Shown here piece by piece: positions 7,939 to 15,988 of a stretch of DNA of 64,000 bases. The notes under the pieces are model-generated. The model had not been told where the DNA came from. It saw only the letters and a list, made by a program, of their open reading frames with translations, and searched no databases. The position numbers and the translations under genes were made by a program. How positions within the stretch are numbered: the stretch's first letter is position 1; the number at the start of each line of letters is the position of its first letter. Source of the stretch: Cytophagaceae bacterium (GTDB lineage: Bacteria > Bacteroidota > Bacteroidia > Cytophagales > Spirosomataceae); the NCBI GenBank assembly GCA_027491315.1, contig JAIXWL010000001.1, positions 310,001-374,000 of the forward strand, in the 5' to 3' direction.

Positions 7939-9621
7939 ATGAGCCTTACATCGCACTTTTTCCTGAAAACAATTTACACAAATCTGTTTTTGAGCCTTTT
8001 AGGGATGATGCTTTGCTTACAAAGCTTGGCACAAGACACGGTATTTGTCAAATCATACTCTTTACCTGAAAAAATCGCCAATATTGATGGAGATGGACGG
8101 AATTTAATTGTCCGTACAGATAATCACCTATATAAATTCAACTCAGGTCGTTTTGATGAGTTAAAGTTTACGCCCAAAGACAATGATCGATTTACTTGGA
8201 TCAGCAAGACGGATAATCAGGAGATTTTTGGCACTTTTAGCACCTTACAATTTCCAGAGAGTCATCAAGTCGACCATAAATCCCTTCTTAATATTTTACC
8301 TGGCTATGACCAGTATAATATGACGCAAGCGACCATCGGAAACTTATATTATTTGGCCTACAATGGTCTCCTGCTGGAGTACCGTATTCATAAGTTCTAT
8401 CGAATTCAACATCGCGGAAAGTCGATACGCCACATATACAATGATGATAAGATGCGGGTAGTGGCCACCTATTCGGGTATTTTTATTGATACCGTCGGTG
8501 AAGTTTTTACTAATAAACCTATTCCTGGCACCTATTTCTCCAGTGGAGAATGCAATAAAATTAATGGGCAATATTATTTAAATTCTGACCCCATTTATCG
8601 TTTGATGGATAATCAGTGGGTTCGATTACCCATTGATACCGATATTCAACATTTCAAAAAATTACTAAAGATTGGCCAGCAAACTTATTTCCAATCAAGC
8701 CATGCCATTGGAATTATTAATCTCAACAACAATGCCTTTAAAAAGGTCATTACCCATACATCTGCCTTCCATGATATGGAAAATATGGGCAATCTTCTTT
8801 TGTTAGGAAATACAAATGGGAAATTATATATCTATGATCTGAACAAGAAAAAATTAGAGTCCGTACAAATGGGTTCCGCCATTTATGATATCACCATCAA
8901 AGGCGAGCAAATCATTTTGTCGTGCAATGACGGGCTATATGAATTCAATTTAAAAACAAAAAAAAGTGTTCTACTTTTTCGCCATAAACACATCATTCAA
9001 TCCATCTTTATTGGCAATAATATCCTATTTGCCAGCTTTGAAGGGCTTTTCTTATATAATCAGAACAAAGAGGTATTTCAAATCATAGAAAACGTAGAAT
9101 TCAATAAAAGAGCATTAAGCGTCTGGAATGAAAGAATATTTGCTGGATCTACTGAGGGTCTTTATGTAATAAATCTTCCACAGCTAATCAATGAAGTTTT
9201 ACCAAGTTTAGAGCCTGCCATCATTGACGACGGCAAAGAAGATTACTCGATGATAATTGCATTAGGTTTTACTATCCTAGTTATCTTAGGTAGTATACTT
9301 TTCATTCGATATAGAAATCAAGGAATACCTGAAAACTATAAGGCGCCAAAAACTGAAATTACTCCCGAAAGAATAAGGGAAGACATGATAAAAAATGAGC
9401 ATTTAATTAGCGTAGAAAGTATCGCTGAACATTACCAAATTTCTAGGGTTCACCTGAATCGATTATTGAAAAAACACGATAAAAACACCTTAGACTTAAT
9501 TAAAGAAATCAAAAAGGAGATTGTATTAGATCTAAAAAGTAAACAGGTACCCATTGAAAAAATAAGCCAACGGGTTGGCTATACCACCAAATACATCAAG
9601 CAACATTTCCTTAAGAAATAG
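7939..9621 (+). CDS. Membrane-spanning AraC-type regulator with periplasmic propeller (SusR-like)
   Basis: This 560-residue protein starts with a signal or anchor segment (about 5-31) and then carries a long periplasmic region with beta-propeller-like repeats up to about residue 430. One transmembrane helix follows (YSMIIALGFTILVILGSILF, about 434-453). The cytoplasmic tail ends in an AraC-type helix-turn-helix (SVESIAEHYQISRVHLNRLL and KISQRVGYTTKYIKQHFLKK). It resembles a hybrid two-component system with the kinase, receiver and phosphotransfer parts missing, so signal passage must be direct across the membrane, as proposed for Bacteroides SusR. Its place 3.5 kb after susC on the same strand suggests it controls the upstream SusCD locus. 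Confidence 0.85.
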   Translation: MSLTSHFFLKTIYTNLFLSLLGMMLCLQSLAQDTVFVKSYSLPEKIANIDGDGRNLIVRTDNHLYKFNSGRFDELKFTPKDNDRFTWISKTDNQEIFGTFSTLQFPESHQVDHKSLLNILPGYDQYNMTQATIGNLYYLAYNGLLLEYRIHKFYRIQHRGKSIRHIYNDDKMRVVATYSGIFIDTVGEVFTNKPIPGTYFSSGECNKINGQYYLNSDPIYRLMDNQWVRLPIDTDIQHFKKLLKIGQQTYFQSSHAIGIINLNNNAFKKVITHTSAFHDMENMGNLLLLGNTNGKLYIYDLNKKKLESVQMGSAIYDITIKGEQIILSCNDGLYEFNLKTKKSVLLFRHKHIIQSIFIGNNILFASFEGLFLYNQNKEVFQIIENVEFNKRALSVWNERIFAGSTEGLYVINLPQLINEVLPSLEPAIIDDGKEDYSMIIALGFTILVILGSILFIRYRNQGIPENYKAPKTEITPERIREDMIKNEHLISVESIAEHYQISRVHLNRLLKKHDKNTLDLIKEIKKEIVLDLKSKQVPIEKISQRVGYTTKYIKQHFLKK

Positions 9622-9632
9622 GCTCTTTATTT

Positions 9633-10937
9633 TTAGTTTACACAGATATTTGTCCCCGTAAATGTATGAGAATTGGTACAAGAACTATTCGATTTCTTAC
9701 CTGTAATCCAATCCCATATTTTAATGGAATCTCCTTCCCCACAACGCATTCTAAATTGGATAATTCCTGCAGACAAACAAGTCAAAAGTCCAATAAAAAC
9801 GATAGCGGTGAGTATCCCAAAATAATCTGCGATTACTCCAGTCATCAAGGCACCAATTGCATATCCAAGGTCTCGCCACAACCTAAAAATCCCCATGCTT
9901 TTAGCCCGATCCATGGGGTGAGTATTTTCCGCTATTGTAGACAAGAAAGTTGGGTAAACCATGGCAGTACCCCAACCCAGTAGGACAGAAATAAGTACAA
10001 ATTGGAATAGGCTATTTGCCCAAATCAACAGAATTAAAGCAATTCCTTGTAAGAGCATACCGACAAATAACATGTCTTTTTTACAAAACTTATCCGACAT
10101 TTTACCCGTCAACAATTGACCTAGACCCCAAACGGCCGGGTATATAGCGGTTATCAAACCAATCTCCTGCAATTGAAAGTTTTTGGATGCCAAGAGGATA
10201 GGAAATATGCCCCAAACCATACCATCATTCAGGTTATTGATCAAACCTGCTTGCGTAACTGATCCTAAATTTCTATTTGCCCAAGTGGTCTCTATGAAAA
10301 TATTGGTCAAACGTGGGACACGACTTTGCTGTTCTTCTTGAATAACATGTTGTCGGGTATCTTGTATGAAGAAATAACTACCGAATAAACCCAAAATAAC
10401 CAGCGCAATTCCAAGGTAAAAAGGATAAGGTCGTAGACCATAATGATTGGCAATATAGGCGGAGAAAAAAGCAAAAAGGGCAACCGCTATATAACCTGCT
10501 GATTCATTAATTCCCATGGCCAATCCCCGCTGCTTTTCTCCCACTAAATCAATTTTCATCACCACTGTGGAACTCCAAGCTAAACCCTGATTAATGCCTA
10601 AAAAGACATTGGCCAATATTACCCAATTCCAATGTGGAGCAAACATTAAAATAAAAGGAATAGGAATGGCCATCATCCATCCAAAAACTAATAAATTTTT
10701 TCGCCCCATTCGATTAGCTAAAGCACCGGCAAAATAATTAGTCAGGGCTTTAACTACACCAAATACAATGATGAATGATAAGATCGCCGTTTTTGCTGCT
10801 AATGCGAATTCTTTCTCTGCTATTTGAGGTAAAATAGAGCGCTCCAAACCCACCATTCCACCCACAAAAGCATTGATAAGCACAAGTAAGCTAAACTGCT
10901 TCCAATTTTCCTTTAGACCTAATTGAACCTTTTCCAT
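9633..10937 (-). CDS. MFS permease of the arsenic cluster
   Basis: This 434-residue major facilitator has about 12 hydrophobic segments. The MFS loop motif appears after helix 2 as GALANRMGRKNLLVFG and again in the second half as GKMSDKFCKKDMLFVG. It is the last gene of the arsM-dinB-MFS run, with only a 5-base gap to dinB. This position suggests efflux of arsenite, methylated arsenicals or a thiol conjugate. It was not recognised as ArsJ, ArsB or ACR3, so the substrate is an inference from context. The C-terminal tail has two cysteines (SSCTNSHTFTGTNIC) that could bind thiophilic metalloid. A general drug or sugar exporter is the alternative. Confidence 0.8.
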   Translation of the reverse strand: MEKVQLGLKENWKQFSLLVLINAFVGGMVGLERSILPQIAEKEFALAAKTAILSFIIVFGVVKALTNYFAGALANRMGRKNLLVFGWMMAIPIPFILMFAPHWNWVILANVFLGINQGLAWSSTVVMKIDLVGEKQRGLAMGINESAGYIAVALFAFFSAYIANHYGLRPYPFYLGIALVILGLFGSYFFIQDTRQHVIQEEQQSRVPRLTNIFIETTWANRNLGSVTQAGLINNLNDGMVWGIFPILLASKNFQLQEIGLITAIYPAVWGLGQLLTGKMSDKFCKKDMLFVGMLLQGIALILLIWANSLFQFVLISVLLGWGTAMVYPTFLSTIAENTHPMDRAKSMGIFRLWRDLGYAIGALMTGVIADYFGILTAIVFIGLLTCLSAGIIQFRMRCGEGDSIKIWDWITGKKSNSSCTNSHTFTGTNICVN

Positions 10938-10942
10938 AAAAT

Positions 10943-11401
10943 TTATGCCTGACCATATTTTAAGACAATAGCTAATTGTCCTGCATGATAAGCCGTATGT
11001 GAAACAATCCGACCAAATGCCTCGGCCTTAGTTTTTGTCCCAAATTCCTTAGTAGAAATACTTTGCTCCCAATCTGCATCGCCTTGCTGGGAAACAATGG
11101 TATGCAATTTTTCAAAAGACTCCTCTAGGTAGGCTTTTAATTCCTCCAAATGTATCCACTCCCCTGTATCTTTTTGGTCAATAACCGTTTTAGCCACCAC
11201 CCTTACCGATGAATCTCCAAAAACATTTTTGGCAAATAATAATTCTACATCGCCGATATGACGAATTAAAAATCCAGCAGAATTCGGTGAATCACCTAAT
11301 TTCTTAGCTAAATCATACTCGGTCATGTTTGCCAATAATTTGGTAAATCGTGTCCTAGACTCGATCCACATCTCAAGCATTAGATTTGTCGTAGTTTTCA
11401 T
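10943..11401 (-). CDS. DinB/YfiT-like four-helix protein in the arsenic operon
   Basis: This 152-residue protein belongs to the DinB superfamily. The metal-binding histidines are in FLIRHIGDVELLFAK and HTAYHAGQLAIVLKYG. Several DinB-like proteins are metal-dependent thiol S-transferases, for example the bacillithiol transferase BstA. Others are uncharacterised. It lies 12 bases after arsM and 5 bases before the MFS gene and must be part of the same transcript. This suggests, without proof, a role in conjugating or handling arsenic with a low-molecular-weight thiol. Confidence 0.85.
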   Translation of the reverse strand: MKTTTNLMLEMWIESRTRFTKLLANMTEYDLAKKLGDSPNSAGFLIRHIGDVELLFAKNVFGDSSVRVVAKTVIDQKDTGEWIHLEELKAYLEESFEKLHTIVSQQGDADWEQSISTKEFGTKTKAEAFGRIVSHTAYHAGQLAIVLKYGQA

Positions 11402-11413
11402 CTTAAATCGAAT

Positions 11414-12259
11414 TTAGCAACATCCTGAGCCTGGCTGACAAGTCTTTTCTTCCATCGGTTTTTGTGCAAATACGGAAATAGAAAAAATCCCTGTTTTTCC
11501 AGAATTAAATTCCTCAATCTCCTGAGCACTTAAATAATGACTTAGGATATCATTGGGAATAATGATAGGCTTTTCTTTTTGAATTTGCACATTTGTAAAG
11601 CCAGTATGCTGAATTAACTGCATATATTCATCTTTTTGGATAGCTCCGGCAACACAGCCTGCATACATTTCCGCATCCTTTTGTAAACCTGAAGGCAATT
11701 CCCCTACAAGCACCACGTCAGAAATACTAAAGTGACCACCAGGTTTTAATACCCGGTAGATATCTTGAAATACGCCTGCTTTATTTGGTACCAAATTTAA
11801 GACACAATTACTCACAATAACATCCGCTATATTAGCAGAAATAGGCATATGCTCAATATCTCCTTGGCGAAATTCCACATTATTAAACCCACGAATCTCG
11901 GCATTCAATCGCGCCCTTTCAATCATTTGGGGTGTGAAATCAATCCCGATAACTTTTCCAGTTTCTCCTACCTCATGACGGGCTATGAAACAATCATTTC
12001 CTGCTCCGCTACCTAAATCCACAACCACATCCCCAGCTTTTATTTGAGCAAATTGTGTCGGTAAACCACAACCTAAACCTAAATCGGCATCGGCATTATA
12101 TCCTTCTAAGGTGGAGTAATCTTCTGACATGATATTATACACCTCAGTAGAACAGCCCCCCGCTCCACAGCAGGAAGCCATATTTTCTTCTTTCCCCTGC
12201 ATGGCTATTTCACCATATTTTTGCTTCACAATTTCTTTTAATTCTTGCTCTGTTTTCAT
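11414..12259 (-). CDS. arsM: Arsenite S-adenosylmethionine methyltransferase
   Basis: ArsM methylates As(III) with S-adenosylmethionine. The 281-residue product has the family N-terminus with a CC pair (residues 30-31) and GCSTEVYNIMSEDYS. The SAM-binding motif VDLGSGAGND is at about 80-89. The three arsenic-binding cysteines are present as GLGCGLP (C64), SNCVLN (C152) and YAGCVAGA (C202). The C-terminal tail TCQPGSGCC adds more thiols. The length is normal. It is the first gene of an operon with dinB and the MFS permease, and an ArsR-type operator lies 19 bases before its start, so arsenite induction is expected. Confidence 0.95.
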   Translation of the reverse strand: MKTEQELKEIVKQKYGEIAMQGKEENMASCCGAGGCSTEVYNIMSEDYSTLEGYNADADLGLGCGLPTQFAQIKAGDVVVDLGSGAGNDCFIARHEVGETGKVIGIDFTPQMIERARLNAEIRGFNNVEFRQGDIEHMPISANIADVIVSNCVLNLVPNKAGVFQDIYRVLKPGGHFSISDVVLVGELPSGLQKDAEMYAGCVAGAIQKDEYMQLIQHTGFTNVQIQKEKPIIIPNDILSHYLSAQEIEEFNSGKTGIFSISVFAQKPMEEKTCQPGSGCC

Positions 12260-12278
12260 GATATATTCATTTTTATTT

Positions 12279-12294
12279 ATCGCAATTTTACGAT
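12279..12294. promoter_or_regulatory. ArsR-type operator upstream of arsM
   Basis: ATCGCAATTTTACGAT is an imperfect copy of the perfect palindrome found before arsR (ATCGTAATATTACGAT). It differs at two of 16 positions and keeps the ATCG/CGAT ends. It lies between the arsR stop and the arsM start. Confidence 0.75.
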
Positions 12295-12312
12295 GGATTT
12301 AATCAAAAAAAT

Positions 12313-12645
12313 TTAGCAACAAGTACTCGTCTTTACATGCCTTTTTTCAAAAAAATGACCAAGTAAATCCCTTAGTTTATTCCACTCTGTTTCATTAATG
12401 CAATAGCAAATAGAAACACCATCAATTTGCCCCCTCACTAAACCTGCTTCTTTCAGTTCTTTTAAATGTTGGGAAACGGTCGACTGTGAAATAGGTAACT
12501 CGTCCACGATATCTCCACAAATACAGGACTGCTTGCTTAATAAAAGCTGCATGATCGCCATACGGGCCGGATGCGACAGTGCTTTGGCATATTTTGCTAC
12601 TAAAATCTGCTCTTCGGTATAATTTATAATCTTACTTGCTCCCAT
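12313..12645 (-). CDS. arsR: ArsR/SmtB family arsenic-responsive repressor
   Basis: This is a 110-residue winged-helix repressor that releases DNA when As(III) binds. It has [13 protein letters not shown], the metalloid site [10 protein letters not shown] (C41 and C43 from the chosen start), the recognition helix [18 protein letters not shown], and a terminal TSTCC that could add ligands. The frame is open to 12744, which would add 33 residues. The ATG at 12645 is preferred because it matches family length and because the 18-base palindromic operator at 12649-12666 would otherwise be inside the coding region. arsM follows 53 bases downstream with its own operator. Confidence 0.92.
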   Translation of the reverse strand: MGASKIINYTEEQILVAKYAKALSHPARMAIMQLLLSKQSCICGDIVDELPISQSTVSQHLKELKEAGLVRGQIDGVSICYCINETEWNKLRDLLGHFFEKRHVKTSTCC

Positions 12646-12648
12646 ATC

Positions 12649-12666
12649 AATCGTAATATTACGATT
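12649..12666. promoter_or_regulatory. Perfect 18-base ArsR operator before arsR
   Basis: AATCGTAATATTACGATT is its own reverse complement. It ends 3 bases before the chosen arsR ATG, so bound repressor would block initiation. A variant copy at 12279-12294 before arsM supports the assignment. Confidence 0.8.
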
Positions 12667-12783
12667 AAACTTTGAAATAAAAAAATTGGGGGACATTTTT
12701 ATTGATTTACATGAATAATAGGCACAATGCCTACCATTTAGCACAAAAACCTTATTATTAATTGGAATTATTCTAGTTTATCT

Positions 12784-12791
12784 TAGTTTTG
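12784..12791 (+). promoter_or_regulatory. -7 box TAGTTTTG, possibly leaderless start
   Basis: This octamer fits the Bacteroidota -7 consensus TAnnTTTG. A TTGG at 12763-12766 lies about 17 bases upstream as a possible -33 element. The ATG at 12799 is only 7 bases downstream, so the transcript would have little or no leader. Confidence 0.5.
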
Positions 12792-12798
12792 CGCATTG

Positions 12799-13320
12799 AT
12801 GAAAAGACTGGCCTCCATATTGCTCATGTTTATCCTTCTCTATCAAGCTGGAGGATTTGCGTTGCGGTATATAGCCAATTCCGACAGTGAATTTGCCCTA
12901 AGTGAAGAAGAAAGCGATTCATATGTGGTTAAAATCCCCATTTCTTTACCCTATCCTAGCAATCGAGAAATTCCTCAGGAGGTAAGTGGTTCCCTTCAGC
13001 AAGGTGATGATTTCTATCAGATGTTGGATCAAAAGATAGAAAATGACACCTTATACACCCGCATAGCGAACGATAAAAATGCGCGAGATCAATTTACTGA
13101 ATTGGCTGATTTGGTCAGTGAGCATTTAAGCGACCAACCTGAAAAAGCCCCAACAAAAAGTAAATTAATTCAAACCCTTGTTAAGGAGTACTGCCAATCC
13201 CAAAGTGCTTGGGTATTTTATATTTTAGAATGGCCAGTTCATCGTACTCCTTATCATCATACTACATTAAAGACATCCACTTTCCAGGATGCCTTATTTT
13301 CTCCTCCCCAGCCAGCTTAA
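12799..13320 (+). CDS. Small exported protein of unknown function
   Basis: This 173-residue product was not recognised. It has an N-terminal signal or membrane segment (LASILLMFILLYQAGGFAL), an acidic stretch (SDSEFALSEEESDS) and a tail rich in His, Pro and aromatic residues (PVHRTPYHHTTLK) that might bind metal. The frame is open from a TTG at 12796, but the ATG at 12799 is the natural start. It heads a three-gene run with an outer-membrane barrel and a haloperoxidase-like lipoprotein, and is divergent from arsR. A periplasmic accessory protein is the best guess. Confidence 0.65.
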   Translation: MKRLASILLMFILLYQAGGFALRYIANSDSEFALSEEESDSYVVKIPISLPYPSNREIPQEVSGSLQQGDDFYQMLDQKIENDTLYTRIANDKNARDQFTELADLVSEHLSDQPEKAPTKSKLIQTLVKEYCQSQSAWVFYILEWPVHRTPYHHTTLKTSTFQDALFSPPQPA

Positions 13321-13393
13321 TTATTTCTGGAAAAATTAGCATGGAAGAAATCCCTTCTTCTCTGTTTGTTCTATTTCAATTTAATTAAGCAAA

Positions 13394-14281
13394 ATGAAAC
13401 ATACTTTACTGTGTGTATTCATCTCTATTTGGAGTATGAATACGATCACGGCACAATTGCCGCATGATCAAATTTACATGAATAAAAATATTGCCTGTGG
13501 AGCGCTCATGTACGGAAATTCTTCGTGGACAAACTATTGGGAAAACTCCTTAAAAAGGGATAATCCCAATATAGGGAAACTAAGTACAGAGTCACTTGGA
13601 GCCATGATTGCTTATGGTATCACGAAGAAAATTAATGCTTTGGTGATGGTACCATATGTCAAAACACAGGCAAGTCAAGGCAATTTAATGGGCCAGCAAG
13701 GCTTTCAAGATGTAAGTCTATGGCTCAAGGCCAAAGTATTTAACTACAAGCAATTGCATGGACATGCTACGCTGGGAGTAAGTACCCCCATGAGTAATTA
13801 CGTCACAGAATTCATGCCAATGTCGATAGGACTTGGGGCAAAAACACTTAGTGCTCGGGGCATTCTCAACTATAATTTACCCTCCAACTTATACCTAAGT
13901 ACCACGGCTTCCTACATTTTTAGAAGTCAAGTTCAAGTGGATCGGGATTCGTATTTGAATGGAGAAAGACTATACTATACGAACAGGGTGCCTGTTCCGG
14001 ATGCCTTTGATGCTGCTTTTAGAATGGGCTATCTAAAGAAGGAAAACCAATTGGAAGTATTTGCAGAGCATTTTTCTTGTGCTGGTGGTGATGATATTCG
14101 TCGGAATTCTATGCCATTTCTAACCAACGACATGACGATGACGGCTGTAGGAGCCTATGCCAAATATCAACCCAAATCTTTAGGACTAAGTGCCCGAGTT
14201 TCCTATGTCATAGATGGACAAAATGCAGGACAAAGTACCCAAGTAACCATAGGTTTACTCTACCTATTTAAGGTTAAATAA
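13394..14281 (+). CDS. Outer-membrane beta-barrel protein
   Basis: This 295-residue protein has a signal peptide ending near ITAQ. Amphipathic strands alternate throughout (VMVPYVKTQ, GHATLGVSTPM, LYLSTTASYIF, GLSARVSYVI) and it ends in the barrel-like strand VTIGLLYLFKVK. It resembles the transporter/MetA-type or DUF3187-like outer-membrane families, but no specific family could be fixed. It starts 73 bases after the preceding small exported protein and 13 bases before the haloperoxidase-like gene, so the three are probably one operon. The likely role is a porin or surface component working with the lipoprotein. Confidence 0.65.
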   Translation: MKHTLLCVFISIWSMNTITAQLPHDQIYMNKNIACGALMYGNSSWTNYWENSLKRDNPNIGKLSTESLGAMIAYGITKKINALVMVPYVKTQASQGNLMGQQGFQDVSLWLKAKVFNYKQLHGHATLGVSTPMSNYVTEFMPMSIGLGAKTLSARGILNYNLPSNLYLSTTASYIFRSQVQVDRDSYLNGERLYYTNRVPVPDAFDAAFRMGYLKKENQLEVFAEHFSCAGGDDIRRNSMPFLTNDMTMTAVGAYAKYQPKSLGLSARVSYVIDGQNAGQSTQVTIGLLYLFKVK

Positions 14282-14294
14282 TCTTTTAAAAATC

Positions 14295-15830
14295 ATGAAA
14301 AAAACGATATACTATTTTATCTACCTACTGAGTTTTGGCATGCTTCTTTCCTGTGAAAATTCAGTATCGGAGGCTACGCTTAGTCCCTATGTACCCAGTA
14401 ATATGGACGAAAATGCTGGTAATTGGAAGACCTTTGTTTTAAGTTCCCCCACAGAAGTAAGCTTGTCGGCACCGGCGGCAATCAATGACCCCTCTTACCT
14501 AAGGGAAATTGACTCGCTTAAAAATACGGTTGCACCTAATTTAACGAATGAACAAAGACAAATTGTTTCTTATTGGGGTGCAGGGGCTGTTTACCGGTGG
14601 AATGAAATTGCGCGTGAATTAGCTGCTCGTTACAATAATGCTCCGGCTGCCAATTCGGAAGGCAAATATCCTGTGCCAGATGCAAATAATCCATTGGCAG
14701 ACCCCAAATTTCCATTTGCTAATCCTCCTTATGCATCTAGAGCTTTAGCATATTTGAGCGTCGCCCAATTTGATGCCTTAGTTAGTACTTGGAAATATAA
14801 ATACCAGTATAATCGCCCCGCACCAAGTGTCGTGGATAAGGGCATTAAGGCATTATTGCCTGTAAGTAATTTACCGAGCTATCCCTCAGAGGATGCCGTA
14901 GTAGGACAAGCTAGCTATGTCATATTATTAGCTATGTTTCCAGGTGAAGGATCATTTTTGAAGTCTAAATTAGAGGAATGTAAAAATGCGAGACTTTGGG
15001 CAGGAATGAACGTAGGCTCAGACATTCAGGCGGGAGTAAGTTTAGGTGGGGCTGTTGCAGCTAAAGTTATGCAAAGAGCAAAGGCTGATGGTATGGGAGC
15101 AGCAAACAATCAAGCGGCAACAGCCGATATGATGGCAGGAGCCAAGTCAATGGGTATCTCGAAGGTATGGACTAGCCAAGAAAGCCCTGCTAGGCCCCCT
15201 TTGCTTCCTACCTTTGGAAATGTAAAAACATGGAATTTTGATCGAGCGACTTTAGAAGCTATCCGTCCTAGCATGCCTTACGTAGAGGGCTCAGCCGAAT
15301 TTAAAAAAGATTGGGATGAATTACTGGCTATTGAAAAAAATCAAACTCGTGAACAGGCCGCTATTGCGAACTTCTGGGCAGATGGGCCAGGTACCTATAC
15401 CCCTCCGGGACATTGGCATCGCTATGGGGCCAACGCTGGTTTTGAAGCCAAATATAGTGAGGTTCGTATGGCTAGAATGCTGGCCTATTTGGGAACAGCT
15501 GAGATGGATGCTGGAATTGGTTGCTGGGACACAAAATTTTATTATTATACACCAAGACCCCAGCAATACGGAGTTAAAACTTCCGTTGGTTTACCCAATT
15601 TCCCCAGTTACACCTCGGGGCACTCCACATTTTCAGCTGCAGGGGCAGAGGTATTATCCGCCTTTTTTCCGCAAAAAGCCAGCACATTTAATTCCTATGC
15701 CCAGCAAGCTTCTGATTCGAGAGTTTATGGATTAATCCATTGGAGAGTTGATTGTACGATGGGCTTAAAACATGGAAAAATCATTGGGCAATACGCCGTC
15801 AAAAGAGCCAGCCAAGATGGCGCGCTATAA
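14295..15830 (+). CDS. Vanadium-haloperoxidase/PAP2-like lipoprotein with internal duplication
   Basis: This 511-residue lipoprotein (lipobox LLSC, Cys20) belongs to the vanadium-dependent haloperoxidase/acid phosphatase fold. The C-terminal half carries the full active site: KFYYYTPRP (KX6RP), FPSYTSGHSTFS (SGH) and SRVYGLIHWRVD (SRX5H). The N-terminal half, about 140-290, repeats the same order in degenerate form. It keeps a KX6RP (KYKYQYNRP), but SYTSGH becomes SYPSED and the SR...H motif becomes ARLWAGMNV. Only the second copy can be catalytic. It may be a vanadate-dependent peroxidase or a phosphatase; the sequence does not decide. It is the last gene of its operon and is followed by a terminator. 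Confidence 0.85.
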   Translation: MKKTIYYFIYLLSFGMLLSCENSVSEATLSPYVPSNMDENAGNWKTFVLSSPTEVSLSAPAAINDPSYLREIDSLKNTVAPNLTNEQRQIVSYWGAGAVYRWNEIARELAARYNNAPAANSEGKYPVPDANNPLADPKFPFANPPYASRALAYLSVAQFDALVSTWKYKYQYNRPAPSVVDKGIKALLPVSNLPSYPSEDAVVGQASYVILLAMFPGEGSFLKSKLEECKNARLWAGMNVGSDIQAGVSLGGAVAAKVMQRAKADGMGAANNQAATADMMAGAKSMGISKVWTSQESPARPPLLPTFGNVKTWNFDRATLEAIRPSMPYVEGSAEFKKDWDELLAIEKNQTREQAAIANFWADGPGTYTPPGHWHRYGANAGFEAKYSEVRMARMLAYLGTAEMDAGIGCWDTKFYYYTPRPQQYGVKTSVGLPNFPSYTSGHSTFSAAGAEVLSAFFPQKASTFNSYAQQASDSRVYGLIHWRVDCTMGLKHGKIIGQYAVKRASQDGAL

Positions 15831-15877
15831 AGATTTATTCAATCCGCCAATTTAGAAATAATTAAGGGGTAATTTTT

Positions 15878-15909
15878 AATAGTCGACTGATATTTAGTCG
15901 GCTATTTTT
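15878..15909 (+). terminator. Rho-independent terminator
   Basis: AATAGTCGACT (15878-15888) pairs with AGTCGGCTATT (15896-15906), one pair being G-U, and is followed by a T-run. It lies about 50 bases after the haloperoxidase-like gene and ends that operon. Confidence 0.8.
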
Positions 15910-15988
15910 GTAAACCAAGCACCCAAAAAGATAGATTTTAAAAAACTAAACTTACATAAAATCTAAAAAAACATATGATTGTCTTTAC

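Noticed and set aside
9666-9983. Plus-strand 105-residue frame within the MFS gene
   Set aside because: It overlaps a clear permease gene in the other strand and has no features of its own.
9633-10937. ArsJ (organoarsenical exporter) for the MFS gene
   Set aside because: No partner GAPDH gene is adjacent and ArsJ-specific features were not recognised; only the general MFS call is supported.
12646-12744. Longer ArsR with 33 extra N-terminal residues
   Set aside because: The added part contains the palindromic operator in its coding region and lacks family similarity.
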